Assembly: GCA_026770025.1 (NCBI GenBank)
Contig: JAMXDE010000022.1
Span: forward strand, 868,001-932,000
Direction of reading: 5' to 3'
DNA from: Craspedostauros australis
Lineage: Eukaryota; Bacillariophyta; Bacillariophyceae; Mastogloiales; Achnanthaceae
Length of the DNA: 64,000 nucleotides
Position 1 is the stretch's first letter, and the number at the start of each line of letters is the position of its first letter. The position numbers and the translations under genes are program-made. Positions 1 to 12,900 of this stretch are shown piece by piece. The notes under the pieces were generated by a model. The model worked only from the letters and a program-made list of their open reading frames with translations. It was not told the DNA's origin and did no database searches.

Positions 1-603
1 TCTTTGTTGCCGCCCCACCGAGGAATGCAGTTCAGGAAAGGAGACAAAGAGAGACTCCTGTGTACTTATGGTGTACAGATGAGCCAACGCAACCAGAAGG
101 GCTCGTGGGAGTACAAAGACAACTCTGTGGTGAAGTACACACAATTGCTGGCTCTACCAGAGCAGAGCGAGAGAAGGGGTTTCAAAAGTGTGCGCTACTT
201 TAGCTTTGGCTCTACCGATACGCTGGCATGTCTGTGAATGCTCTAGGATGGCGCAGCGAGTTGGTGCTATCGTCTTTTGCAACTTGTGTAGTTTCGCATA
301 CGAGTTTGTAGGATACGTTGAGTAGACTTGAGACGCCTTTGTGCACAGGTGCATCTGATGCCTGTATGGTACAATGACGCCAGCAGCCGACCCAAGCTGA
401 TGTGATTGCTCATGGTGATATCAACCAAAATGTCGATGGTACATCTACCCCTGCTCAGTTCCAAAGTACCATCTCCGATGAGCGCCCATACTACTCGTAC
501 AATAGTCCTCTCGTCAGTGACATTGTAGCCACCAACTCCGCTGCGCCTTTCGCAACATATACGTACTCGTCTGCCGGGATCGAAATTGGCAATCGGAACG
601 AAT
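1..603. other. 3' flank of the HMG-box gene, no gene seen
   Basis: This stretch lies downstream of the minus-strand HMG-box gene. It holds only short unrelated open frames with no recognisable motif. I read it as 3' UTR plus intergenic DNA. One copy of the ACTCGTAC motif lies at 493-500. Confidence 0.5.
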
Positions 604-2592
604 TCAGGGATCCCCTGGAGCGCGTTGTGAATTCTGTGATGAAGTGGACTGTTGCTGTTGCTGTTGCTGCTGTCCCCTGAGGTACTCTTGCAGCAGCACC
701 GAATCGAGAAGCTCTGGGTTCGAAAGCAATTGTTGACGTTCTATATCAGAGAGGTTTTGTAGCATGCTGCTTGCCTGTGTTCCTTGCAGGAGACCATTCC
801 CGAGTGCCTGCTGCCGTTGCTGCTGCAACCGTTGCTGATCGAGCATGGCATTCTGTTGCATGCTCTGCTGCAGACTCTGCGGGAAGCCCGAAAGCAGCGA
901 GTGCTGCTGCTGCTGCTGCTGACGATGTCTCGACAACATATCGATGGCTGTGATCGGAGGCATGTGAGAGCCAGCAATGTTGGCTGCCTGGTGCTGAGCT
1001 ATGCCCATCCCGGACTGTTGTCTTGCCCGAATGCTTGCTGCGAGAGCAAGAAGCTGGTCGCTTTCCGCAAGCAAGTCTTGCGCTGATCTGTGTTGAGCTG
1101 GTAGGTCTTGCTGGCCCTGTTGACTTCCCCCTCCCGCCGCCGCTACTGCTGCTGACGACGCCGCAGCGGCGGCTTGCATCTGTTCCTCAATAGTATTCCT
1201 GGGCAACGCGTTTGTTCCAATCGCTGGAGTTCCGTCTACTGCTGTTGCTGTTGCATCTGCTGCAGATGTCTTCGGTGATGCGTTGTTGGTAGTGTTGGGC
1301 AGAGCATGTAGCATGGCGTGCACCGGTACAGCGGATGGTAGTTGCGACGAAGGTTGCGCAATGATATTCGCATTCGTGTCCCCGCCAGCCGAATTGGTCG
1401 CTGCTGCTGATGTTGACGACAAGTTGACCAGGTGAGGCAGGATATTCCCAAGAGCATTTCCTCCGCCGAGGAGGCTTGAGTACGTAGCAAGGGCCGCAGC
1501 GGCATTGTCTGGGAATGTCGACTGCAGTCTTTGCTGTTCGATCTGCAGGCCCAATCCTCCTTGCTCTGATGCTGCCGAATGCTGCCTTTGCAGCAGCGCC
1601 GAGGTCGAGTTTGGATGTGCAGAAAGCAGTGTGCTCAGGAGCTGGTTCTGACCAGACATGATGGTGGCTGTGTTGTTGCTGGCAACAGCGGCGGCGGTGG
1701 CTGCCTGCACCTCTTCTTCTGTAGGCATGGAGGTGTGAGATAATCTCGCTGACACCGCTCGCTCAAGAAAGCTCGATCCACCATGAAGCTGTGAGAGCCT
1801 CTGGTCGTTCATGATCTCCGTGAGTCCAAGGAGCCTGGACGACGCGATGGCCTCCGGGTCGAGGCCGCCCAGTTCAGGGTTGCCCAGCTGTTTCATTTCT
1901 CTGCCGTATCGCAGGGAACGTTCCAGGACGTCGTTGGATATTGCGTTTGGGTGAGCCTGTGGTGCAGGGACGGATCCAACGATGTCACCACCCAGTGATG
2001 GGGAGGGCATGGAAAGTGCCGCAGATGACTGCTCTGCCTCTTTCTGATGCAGCCGATCACGTTCCATCCTGCTGGCCTCCACCATCGATGATTCGTACTC
2101 CTTCACCTCCGAACGGTAACGCTCCAAGTCCTGTGCAGCCAGGTCGTTGTACTGTTTCTTAGTATCCGGCGGCAACGATTTCCACCTGGCCCCGATCTTC
2201 CGAACCAGCGTCTGATAGCTGCTCACACCATCCTCGGCCTTGTCGGCGGGGCTGTCCTCCATGGAAAGACGAGGTCGCTCGTCTTTGAAGAACAAGTTGT
2301 ACGCAGAGAGGGGTCTCTTGGGGTATCCCTTTGGTTTCTGCACCTTCGTCCGGCGCTTGGTCTTGCTTTGAGGGCCATTCCGAGCCTTGTCCTTTCCTGA
2401 CCGTTTTTTGGAAGATCCATCCGCCGATCCCGAGCGACTTTTAGAGGCGGAAGATGCTGGCGCAGAGGCATGCTTCCCACTGTCGCTGCTGGAGGCTGGG
2501 TTGCTGCCAGCCGGTCTGCCGAAACGACCAGTACTCTTCATCCCGTCTGGCTTGTGATCCTTCGGCTCACCGTCGCTGTTGGACTGATCCAT
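604..2592 (-). CDS. HMG-box DNA-binding protein with Gln-rich C-terminus
   Basis: Single-exon gene of 662 aa with an ATG at 2592-2590. The N-terminus is Ser/Lys-rich and basic (about residues 30-87, including TKRRTKVQKPK) and looks like a nuclear localisation or DNA-tail segment. An HMG box follows at about residues 88-165: YPKRPLSAYNLFFKDERPRL opens it, and RKIGARWKSLPPDTKKQY carries the typical helix 2-3 signature. The rest (about 180-662) is low complexity, rich in Ser, Ala, Asn and Gln, with a Q8 run close to the end. One HMG box with disordered flanks is common in stramenopile HMG proteins. The likely role is nuclear DNA bending or transcriptional regulation. Its targets cannot be inferred. 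No intron is needed. The fold is clear; the specific function is unknown. Confidence 0.93.
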   Translation of the reverse strand: MDQSNSDGEPKDHKPDGMKSTGRFGRPAGSNPASSSDSGKHASAPASSASKSRSGSADGSSKKRSGKDKARNGPQSKTKRRTKVQKPKGYPKRPLSAYNLFFKDERPRLSMEDSPADKAEDGVSSYQTLVRKIGARWKSLPPDTKKQYNDLAAQDLERYRSEVKEYESSMVEASRMERDRLHQKEAEQSSAALSMPSPSLGGDIVGSVPAPQAHPNAISNDVLERSLRYGREMKQLGNPELGGLDPEAIASSRLLGLTEIMNDQRLSQLHGGSSFLERAVSARLSHTSMPTEEEVQAATAAAVASNNTATIMSGQNQLLSTLLSAHPNSTSALLQRQHSAASEQGGLGLQIEQQRLQSTFPDNAAAALATYSSLLGGGNALGNILPHLVNLSSTSAAATNSAGGDTNANIIAQPSSQLPSAVPVHAMLHALPNTTNNASPKTSAADATATAVDGTPAIGTNALPRNTIEEQMQAAAAASSAAVAAAGGGSQQGQQDLPAQHRSAQDLLAESDQLLALAASIRARQQSGMGIAQHQAANIAGSHMPPITAIDMLSRHRQQQQQQHSLLSGFPQSLQQSMQQNAMLDQQRLQQQRQQALGNGLLQGTQASSMLQNLSDIERQQLLSNPELLDSVLLQEYLRGQQQQQQQQSTSSQNSQRAPGDP

Positions 2593-5500
2593 GGTTGTTG
2601 ATGTTGCCTTGACTGTCGTCTTTGCTGTTGGTGCTGTTTGACCTCGATTGGTTTGATCTCAAGTTCTGTCGATCCTCGTAGATGATCAATACTGAATGAT
2701 GAATGGCCGACGCTGGATGAACTGGCAACTTTGTTCGAGTCTCGCGTCGTGGCGTGCGCTGGGGAATGGTGTGCTGACTGCTTTGTGGATGGTCTTGCAC
2801 AAGTGGATCGAGCGCAAGTGTGAACACAGATGCAGATACCGTCCTGTTTGTGGGTGTGGGCATTGACGTTGCTATTGCTATTGCTATTGCTATTGCTATT
2901 GTTGTCCGAGACGACGGGCGGTAGATCAAGATCAGTCCAATGTTGGTTGGGTATGCTGCGAGTATGGGGGTCGCAGATACCAAAGACCGTGGATTATGTG
3001 TGGCATGTGCCTCGCATTGGTATGTATATGTGTATGTAAGGCGCACAACTGGGCCATGCGCAAACACAAGTACGTGGGGGCAATGGGATCGACAAGAAAA
3101 ACCAGGACGCAACAACGGGTGCGGTGTACCAACAAGCGCAAACACAAACGCAGCGGGCCCATCCAACTTCACCGCCCACCAAAACTCGGCCAGGCCTGAC
3201 CTGGGTGGGGGTTGCGCATCATCTCGACCGGACTGCGGAATGCCAAGCATCGACACGCAAAGAAACATGTCCCAAATGATGGGCCATTACTGTGAAGTGA
3301 CGACTGACACTTGGCTGTCTTTGATGAGTTCACCGAATTCTCCCTTTCAAGGAGGTCTTTGTAACTAGGTTAAATCTACGCCACCTTCGCTTGATGCTTG
3401 TGATGAATGACAGGAGAGATATTTTGCTACCGCGATGCCCTGAGGCGCCTCCATTGAACAAACTGTCTTCCTGTGTGCGAACTGCTGCACTTCACGAGTA
3501 CATCCGACCCTTGGTTAATTTTCGTCCTGCGCAGGGATGACAAAACTATTGCCATGGCTGGAAACATCATCTGGACACTATGCGTCGAGCAGCGTTCTTT
3601 TGCAGCAGTGGTACCTCTTCGTTCTGTCTCGTTCGTGAAACATACAGAATGCCAGGGACACGCCACAACCATCCTATCGGCTCTCATAACTGTTTGCCCA
3701 GGTCGTGGCGATGTTGGTGCTCTCGTTCGCAGCGACCAAGGTGATGATTGTTGGCATGGAGATGGTAATGCTTGCCCTGCCTTTTCTCTCTTTTCTTTCC
3801 CCACGATGTCCACGGCGAGGGTTTCTCTTGTTCTGCAGTCGCTCCACGGTTTTGTCGCAATACCCGCACTGTCATGACAAAGAGGAGCGGAACAAGAATG
3901 GGTGATGTGCTATACAAACTCGTACGTGCAGTCGTGGCGGGAGTACGATATCACCATGGTTGGAATGGACCAGCCACCGGTGCTGGCCGACTGGTCTCTT
4001 CTTGATGCCTCCACTACGGATAATCAGCAAGCAGAGAAAGCCACACGAGATTAGGAGGCGGTGCGTATTCGCACGAGTACGAGGAGGCGTATGGTCCCCA
4101 CTAGCAGATCTGTTGTATCCCTTGGTGATTTGGGCAGAATCGGAGAGGAGGTCAATGCATTCATTCGATGCGCCGCTACCGCACAAAAACACCGGTGTCA
4201 CGCTGGCGCTGAGGGATGGAGGTTCTCCCTTTGCCAGTTTTCATGGTTGCTGAGATCATCCTCAGCTGTTGGTGTCGCGTCGTGTCGTCTGGCGAAAAAG
4301 CCGGCATTCGCCGGGGTCGACGTTGTCCACGAGCCGGCTCGGAGTGGGCAGACTCGTGGCTGTCTAGGGATGAACAACGATGAATAGCAGCACACGGTGC
4401 CACCGTATGGCACGAGTACGGAACCCTGGGGCGCTCGTATTCATCCTCGCTGCCGCAAACAGGAGAGCACCACGACCTACGGCTACGAGTGAGGGCACGA
4501 ACTACGTTTGTGCAAGGACGATGCGTGCCTGGGCAGCATGCTGGCCTGCGGCGTGCATGTGGTACAATCTCTCTCTCTCTCCGCAACTTCGCAATGGTTC
4601 CAGCATGATGATGACGATGACGATGACGGCGATCGAAGCAGCGCTCGCGGAGGTGAAGAATGACGTCGCTCGGGTCCGCAGGTAGAAACAGCCATCAAGA
4701 AATGTGCGCTGACATGTACATGCTCGTGTCACGGGCATGCATGATGCTACAGCAGTTGAGGACGGTGGATGTTGTAAATAGAATAGAATAGATTGGAACC
4801 GAGTGTAACACAACGTCATTCGCTTCTCACCGACAAAAGCAAACAGCCAGATGCTCCCATGATGATGTCTTCGTATGCGTCCTTGCAGGGTATCTGTACT
4901 CAGCGAATGCAACTACTCGTGGATCAACAAACTGGCTCGTACCAATACGCGTATTCACTTGGAGGTAGGTGCCGCCCAGCAAAACAGCGCAAGGTCATTG
5001 CAAACGATTGCATCCAAGATAGCCACAGCCATGGCATCCATTTATTGCGAGTCGAATGTAACGGGTGCATGGATTTGCTCGGCGAAGAAGCGGCGGCGCA
5101 TCGAATTGCGCTGCCTCATGCTGTATCGCATCGCGACCCAATAGATATTTGGGAGGCGAAGCTGTTGGTGACGGCATGTGATAGATGCGACTAAACCTGC
5201 CTTCTTGTGCGGGGATGTTACGAGTACTTGGTACGAACGCAACACAGAGAGAGGCAGTAGGTGGACATGAATGGCACTATGCCGCACTCGCGCATATTAT
5301 TATAATATTTCATAACAGTAGATAGCCTGCGTCTCGCATCCCTCCGATCTCCCTTGAAATAGAGTAGCATACGAGCCAGAGTAGAAGAGGGAAGAGGAGA
5401 GGACCCAACATGACAAAGGATCCTCACAGCATCGACCTGGTCGGGTTGGACTTGGCTTGGTTCGGCTCAGCTCAGCTGGGCTGGGCCTGTGGCTGAGACC

Positions 5501-8500
5501 TCCCTTTGATTCTGTATGGTACGTGTCCATAGTAAGCGACGGCCAGGCTGCTGTTCCCTTGCACGTTATGTGATAAAATGGACCAAGACCAAGCCACATC
5601 ACCAGTGTTCTGCAACGCGCATAGTCACGACCATGATGCTGACATGCGATTTGCGTCCTGGACGAAACTTCGGGATTGGGGCAAAGATTCGCACCTTGTG
5701 GACAGGAAGTGAAAGCGCAAGAACACACGGGCGCGACCCCTCTCTTGGGTATCTGCCTTTGTTGGGACCAAGGACATCCTATCCATTCATTCTGCTCTTA
5801 CGTCTCTTGTTTCAAAGAGAGTATTTGTATGCTGGGAGTGTCGTGATAGTTCTGAGGGGGTACTTGAGACAGACAGCGTCAACCAATTCGCTCTTGCCCT
5901 TGCCCATGCTTGTGCCTGTGGTCGACGTCTCGTCGCACGGAGTCAGGTCACAACGCCACACATGCGGTACGTATCGCGATGCCCCTGAGCAGAATCGTTC
6001 CGTGCCACTGTTCTATTGGTGCTCTACGACTAGTCGTATGCCAACTCATCTGCTGTCCGAGTCTGGCGAGCACCTACTCGTGCAGCAGACGCCTGTCGCG
6101 GTCATTGTAGCCATCGAGTGTGGTACAATCGGCCAGGCACTGCCTCGTATCAGAGGCAACGCTCGCAATCACAATCGCAAACACAATGGTCGCGACATGG
6201 GCGAGGGGGTGAAGTGATAGCGGAAATAGACATGCGAGGCGAAGTAGCAGTGGAAGTGGAAATGGGTACTATTATATGAAACAAGATGGAGAATGTCTGG
6301 TGCATGCGTACGAGCGATGGTACCAGGAAGACGTCGACACAAGATGGAGTGGAGTAATCGTAGAGTAGGAGCCAGGGAGGAGCAGAATAAGCGTGTGGAG
6401 TGCACCAAGGGCGGAAGTTGGATGGATTACCAACTATTCTGTTTTCACAGAGAACAAATTGATTCGCATCACGCACTCGTGTTCACTACTACTATATATT
6501 CCTGTTCCAAAAGACCCAACTGAGAATGTTTAGTAGAACGTCGTTCACTCCTTCCAGCCTCGCCCTTCTCGGGTCATGAACGCCAAATAGACGCGTCCAT
6601 ACGGGCGGGAGGAGAATGCCCCATCTTTGTAGTCGGAAACCGAGTCATTTGTGCCAACGAGATTCAACTTCGGCGGCGAGAAGAAGGACACGATCGAATG
6701 ACGAAGAAGCTTCTATTGTTGACCAACCGAGCCGGTGTCATGCCAAGTGCCCAACAGCGAACTGGACACCGACGTAGTCAGAATACATCAACCACAGCAT
6801 TCTCATTCCTTCGCGGTTACCATGTGCTGCCGCTGATGCAAGCATGCTTTGTGGAATTGTCTGAAGCACCATCTACACTGGTGAGATGCCTCGCGGAGAT
6901 GAGTCTTCTGCATTCTACCACGTGTACGGCCTACGAGTGTGGCTCGCTCCGCTTTGGTCGATGCTGCGCAAAGATCGTACTGCCGCCCCTTCAAGTATTC
7001 ACACGATGTCTCTGTTCGTAAAAACAACGAATGTGTTGGCAATGGACGGGAGGGGGACGCGTTGAAACCGGAAGGGAGACTTATTGTGGATGTTGTGTTC
7101 TTGCGTTGGGTGTGCCGTTGCCGCTTTGTCCGTCGATCACACCCAAGGTTCTGTCCATCACTGAAGCACAAAGCCAAACATTTATCGTCCAGATGGGAAA
7201 AGACGGCCAACCATCGAAGCATCAAACAGGAGCAACGTCGCGCGACATTGACACTTCGAAGCACAACAGAGCGCAAGTGTCGGCCTTGCGCAACACAGCA
7301 CCCGAATACAGAACGAGCTTGGGTAATCTGCGGCTGTCCGAGAGCAGAATGCGAGGAAACACAACACCATGGTGAAGCGACTCAACAGAGGTCCAAACTG
7401 GCCCACATTGGTCCAAACCGTCGGAAAGGAGTGAACGACCACGCACTCACAAACGTACGAGTACCTGAGCGGGACAGTGACCAAAGCCATTGTGGATCAA
7501 CATTTATGCAGCCCTTGGACTTTCGTACACACATTCAACAACTATGCCATCGACGAAGCCGACCAAAGGGGTTGGTCGTTGATTTCTCATCACCGTCGTG
7601 GAGATACAAAGGCACACAACTCGCTTGCCTGTTGGCACCGTACCAATACATCCGGACCACAGCAAGCGAAACAACCATGAGCTTCATTCGGCGAAGGCAT
7701 CAACGTCCGTGGATATTGTGGTTCGGCTTTTTGCCTTTGTGGCTGCGAGCTCAGGAGTGTATGTATGCAAGCACTTGTACCTATGGTGATGTTTGTATCG
7801 CTCTTTATCCGCTCACTTCAATAAATGTAGAGTAGAGTATTGGAGTACTCGTACGTGGGAGTACTCATTGGGCCGTGATTGGCTTTGCTTGCTTGAACAG
7901 ATTGGTTGTGGTTGTGGTCACATTCGGCATCACGGCTGCTGTTGGAGGCGGCGTCCGAGCCACTCGTAGCGATCAGGGTTCCAGGTGGGTCGTGGGCATT
8001 CTTCCCTCCCGTGTTCATGAACAATGAAACTCCCACTTCTGCTCGTAGAATACAATACGTTGTATTCGCTACACCTATTCGTACATCTGTATCGATCGCA
8101 GAACGCGGATGGAATGGAATGAGCAGGCAACATTTCATGCCACCGCGAAGACGAAACGAAGAAGCCGGAGCCGTGGCGCGCGACTTGCGAACTTGGAGCC
8201 AATCAAGGAGTGGGTGGTTTGGTACCAGAAACTGGAGGTGCTAGAATACCGCTTCTCTGGAGGATCCAACTCGACCACAACCGCATATCTCGTGCCCAGC
8301 ATCGCGGGTGGCGATGAAGCAGTCGTGACACAACACGGTATCAGGTTGAAAAAAAAGAGTGGAGTACGAGCACTGTGTGCGTAAATGTTTCCACGAACTA
8401 AGGCAGAGAGCGGCCGCGAGGTGTTTTGATCCACCAACGCCTGGTGGCGTGTATTCCCAACGGTTGCTTGGGTCGTGTTGGTGTACGACTGCGGGCGCAC

Positions 8501-9500
8501 AAATGATTGCGACGCGAACGAACACGCTCTGGAGCAGGAGGTCATCGCTACGTTAGTTGGTGTCACCTTGCGCTCGTTTGGTTGGTTGTGTTCCCATGAA
8601 TGTGGAAACGGGAGCGACGATGCTTGTTGCCGCTGATGAACGCAATCGGTTCGTTGCTGCTAATGCATCCACGGCTGACGATTGATGTCCAACAACCAAA
8701 CACTGACAGGCACGGACGCATTAGCGTGTCCGAGGCATTGGAATGAAAATCTCGTGAGAACCTCGCAATGTTGGTGCGGCTGGAAGACGCCTTTTGGCGC
8801 CAAACAAATGACGTCACCAACAATGAAATAGTTTGGTCTGATGAATCGAGATTCCCTTTATCGGACCTCGTCCAGACGCATAGTGTCAAACGTGCATTGA
8901 CATCATTCTTTTGGTCGGTCGAGTCAAGAGAGGAATGATGGAGACGAATGACCCTTCTCGGTCATTGGACAGAATGTTCCCAAGGAGAAAAGGGCTGTAT
9001 GCGCACCCAACGTGCGAAGCAAACAACGAAGCGAACAAGCAGGCACCCACCCTCCGCACCAGAACACGCGGTGTGTCGGCATCATGCGATGTGAGCAGTC
9101 GCAACAACAGATCTCCCCATCATGTGTACAATTACGACAACTCGCTCCACCATTCTAATAGCATCATTGCACACGAGAGAGAGAGAACACAAGGCACAAG
9201 AGCACACAAGAGTGCGAGCATCTCTGGGCAGTGTGGAGCCACCTTCCGTGTGGACAGTCAATGCAAACCAACGTCCGCAGCAATACACCCAGCAACGCCA
9301 ATCCTCTCCGGGAGCGCGCATCTGTGCTGACACGGCAGAACAGAAGCATAGCCAAGCCACTTGATCGGAGGATAGAGACCTTGTCATCGTCGTGTGCGTA
9401 CACGGACGAGTAGACGAGCGCTCCAACGACGAGCATTCCACTCACCTCGCCTCACTTCACGCAATTTATCACACCCATCCATACATATTCCAGCTCGCGC
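2593..9500. other. Long gene-poor stretch
   Basis: About 6.9 kb with no open frame I can support. The longest frames (2567-3268 minus, 5516-6217 plus, 6939-7835 plus) show no domain, repeat logic or plausible composition, and they overlap other frames of equal quality. The first few hundred bases beside 2593 are probably the 5' leader and promoter of the HMG gene. CT-runs and several TACTCGTAC-like words are scattered through it. Non-coding RNA genes cannot be excluded by eye. Confidence 0.5.
2869..2898. repeat. (TTGCTA)5 hexanucleotide microsatellite
   Basis: Five perfect TTGCTA units in tandem followed by an imperfect sixth. They lie about 280 bp upstream of the HMG gene start, probably in its promoter or 5' leader. 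Confidence 0.95.
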
Positions 9501-9537
9501 TAGTCCACGTTAGCCCACGTTAGTCCACGCTAGTCCG
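9501..9537. repeat. 10-bp tandem repeat TAGTCCACGT x4
   Basis: Four near-identical units (TAGTCCACGT, TAGCCCACGT, TAGTCCACGC, TAGTCCGG) follow each other with an exact 10-bp period. The array lies about 400 bp upstream of the ATG at 9943. A period of one helical turn would place each copy on the same face of the DNA, so a regulatory role is possible but unproven. Confidence 0.85.
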
Positions 9538-9942
9538 GAATCGTGCATTTACCAACACATTAGAGCGAAGCGGGCTTCCCCGGCTGGTTGACCTAAACGG
9601 CTCTCTCCCCCTTTCTTGTGATTGTTCTCGCCCTCTCGCACCAATACCTTGCCTTTGTGACCGTGGCAACCGCTCCTTTCGGCGCTTCTCTTCCTGGCAC
9701 GGGAACAAAGCAACCAAGCAGGCGGAGACCTCATCGCTAGAGTTCGCGGCTCATATTCTCAGAGAGTTGGGCACAGCAGAGCAGAGTTGGTCACAGCCAT
9801 CATCGGCATATTCAAAACCGGCACAAGTTCTGGAGTAGGAGATCAATCATCACCCCAGGACTCTGATTCCAGCAATCACAGAATCAATCACAGAATCAAT
9901 CACAGCAGCAGCAACAACAACAGTCGCGGACTGCGGAGATCC

Positions 9943-12900
9943 ATGAATAGGGTCATGTCATGGAGAGGAGGGAAGGGCGCCAACCTCGGAGGTGCCCAAC
10001 CAGGTCCGAATGCAAACTCCAATGCAAACTCCAATACTAACTCGCCCGCATCGGCTTCCGTGGCCACATCGGACAAGTCCCGCCTCCCATCGATCAACGA
10101 CGGACCTTCGCAGCCCGATGAGCCCAATTCGACCAGCCAGACAGCTAGTGCAGCAGAAGGCACCGACGTATCCTCCGCCAATGATGACCAATCCGTGCGC
10201 TCGGCATCCAGCCATCACGAGACCAAATCCGTCGGTACGGCCGCATCGCACTTCACGCTCACGTCGCTGTCAGGCATCACGGAGGAGCTCATCAATGCGG
10301 CATTCTCGTCGGGTCAAGACCCGAAGATCCTGCAATACCAGCAGCAGATTCAGGAGAGCCGGCGCACCATTCAGACCATGCGCAAGACCTCGCGTCAGGT
10401 GGCGCGCACGCGCCGGCAGAACCTGGGGAAGCTGCAGGCCACGCTCAATTCCAAGTCCAGGGAGCTCTGGTACAAGGAGACCAAGATGAAGCGCTTCCTC
10501 TCCCTCCAGGTCTACAAGAAGGAGTGCCTGGGCTGCGCGCGGGAGGGTGACGGCAACGCGCAGATCAACCTGGAATCCAAGCTCTGTCGGGCGGAGCACC
10601 TCGCGTGGATCACAGATCGTCAGAAGGACATTCACAATCGCATCTACCACGAGATGATAGAGTACCTGTCCACCACCGTGCCAGAAATCAAGACGGAGCA
10701 GGCCCTGGCCAACGAGATCGGCGTCGCGCAGCTCGACAGGTTCGAACAGAGGAAGCAGCAGCACTTCAAGGAATACGAGCAGTACCTCCACATCCAGGAG
10801 ACCATGCTGGAGAAGCTGCGTGCCATCGTGCATGCGGACGAATCGTCATCCTCCAATCAAAATGTTTCCGATGACGGTGCCATGCAGCCCGCAGATCAAA
10901 AACCCTCGGCTGTGTCCGATGACGCTGCGGGTCAACCATCCGGACAGCATGACCAAGTGCAACCCAGCCGTTCCTTGGACTCGGGAGAAGCCTCCGAAAT
11001 ATCTGTTGAGCTCAAGGATGCAGACGACGGCAAACAGGCTGACGCAGCAGCAGCAGCAACCACCGCCAACAACGATGGCGAGGACGGTCTCAATGGCAAT
11101 AGTGACGATGGGGCGTCTACCACCATTCCCGATTCCATCGAAACGCATGGTGCGGCAGAAGAACCGCAGAACCAGCAATCCACCACCCTCTCCAGCTTCT
11201 TTGGCCGTCTGCGTGGTCGGAAATCGGAGATCGGCGACGGCAGCAGCGCGGCGGAACGACGAAAACGCCACGAATCCGAGGACGACATGAGCATGGACGA
11301 GATGCGTCGTGCGGATGAGGCCCTGTTCGGCGCATTCGAAGTCGATGACAATGACGGCGGTGGTGGCAAAGAGCAGGATGAATCCGAGACAGGTTCTCAT
11401 GATTCCAGCCACAATGTCATGGAACATTCCGAATCGCACCATGACGACAGCGAGACCAACGGGGTGGATTCCGATATGCTGAGCCCGACCCCCAGCGAAT
11501 CGAGGAACACGTCGCATCGAAGTTTGGACTCCAACGATCTACCCGATGTTCCCGAGGAGGACGTTCTGCCACCGCCCGAATCAGCAGCATCGGATACCAA
11601 GGGAGGCGATGCCGATTTCGAGAGCGCATCCGAAGTGGATGAAGAAGATCTCGGTGCGGGCATTGCAACAGCCAACGGCACCAAGGAAATTCCAGTACCG
11701 GAAGCGGAAACCACAGAACAAGAGGAACAGCAGGAATCGGATGATAGCAACAACGCAGATAGCAATCTACAAAAGGAAGAAGAGCAAGAAGACGATGTCG
11801 AAGAATCCGCGACAGAAGTCGAACAGCAAAAATTGGAAACGAACGGACACATTGAGAAGAAAGACGATCACGAGGTTTCCGAAACTCACGATGAGCTAGA
11901 AGCGTCAGAAAGGGATTCAGAGCTTGATAGCAGCAGCAACAGTGAGAAGAAAGAGGAGCCTGCAAAGGTTGCAGAGCAAGTCAATCCTGATTCTGCATCT
12001 GATCACAAGCCAGAGGAGGAACCGGAACCAGAACCAGAACCAAGTGCAGCTGACAGCATGCCCGACAAAGACAAACAGGCGGTGAACATCGACGATGGTG
12101 ACGGTGAGGACAATGAAGACTCTGAAAATGACGCCGCCGCTTCCGAGCAAACAGATGCAGCTCCAACCCAACAAGAGGAGGATGCCAAAACTGAAAATCA
12201 GAGCCAAAGGGATAGTTCTGGAAGGAGTGGCACACGAGCAAGGGCAGCGACTTCACGAGCGCGATCGGAGACCACCCCAACCAGTCCGTCAGCCCGCAGA
12301 GCGAGACGAGCAACGTCGAGAGCAACAAATGGTACAGCGTCATCATCCGCACCTGCAGCTACGACCACATCATCAAGACGAGCTACGTCAGCAAGGAGCA
12401 CACAGGATGTGTTGGACCGTGCACGAACATCGCGGCGACGACCGGCCGAAGGCAAAGACAAGGATGCCAACGGCGCAGTGTCTCCTCGTCAAACGCGACC
12501 GCTGAAATCCCGTGCCGCAGGATCTGCTCGTGCCCGCGCCGGAACAGGAACAGGTACGACTACCGCGAGAAAGGGTCTTTCGGAAGAACGTCGTGCACAA
12601 CTGCGCAAGGAGAAGGCAGCGGCCGCAGCAGCTTCGTCATCGCCATCCTCGCCGACTCCCTCTGCTGATGCTGGAAGTGGCGCTGCTGCTGAGTCTTCTG
12701 AAAAGGAAGCGTCACCACCGCCACCAACAGCAGCAGCGGAAGCGTCACCAAAGGTCACACCGTCAGCATCGCAATCGGCATCGGCCGCAACAAGCACGAA
12801 AGGGTCAGCGAGATCGGCGACGAAAGTCAACGACAGAAGCACCACGGCATCATCAAGACGTGCCGGGGGCGGGTTGTCAGAAGAACGGCGTGCCCAATTG

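Noticed and set aside
2567..3268. 233-residue minus-strand frame overlapping the HMG start
   Set aside because: It runs through a hexanucleotide repeat and low-complexity leader; more likely the 5' UTR of the HMG gene.
5516..6217. 233-residue plus-strand frame
   Set aside because: No motif, repeat or composition typical of the window's proteins; overlapping frames are equally long.
6939..7835. 298-residue plus-strand frame
   Set aside because: No recognisable domain and non-ATG start; likely a chance frame in a GC-balanced intergenic stretch.
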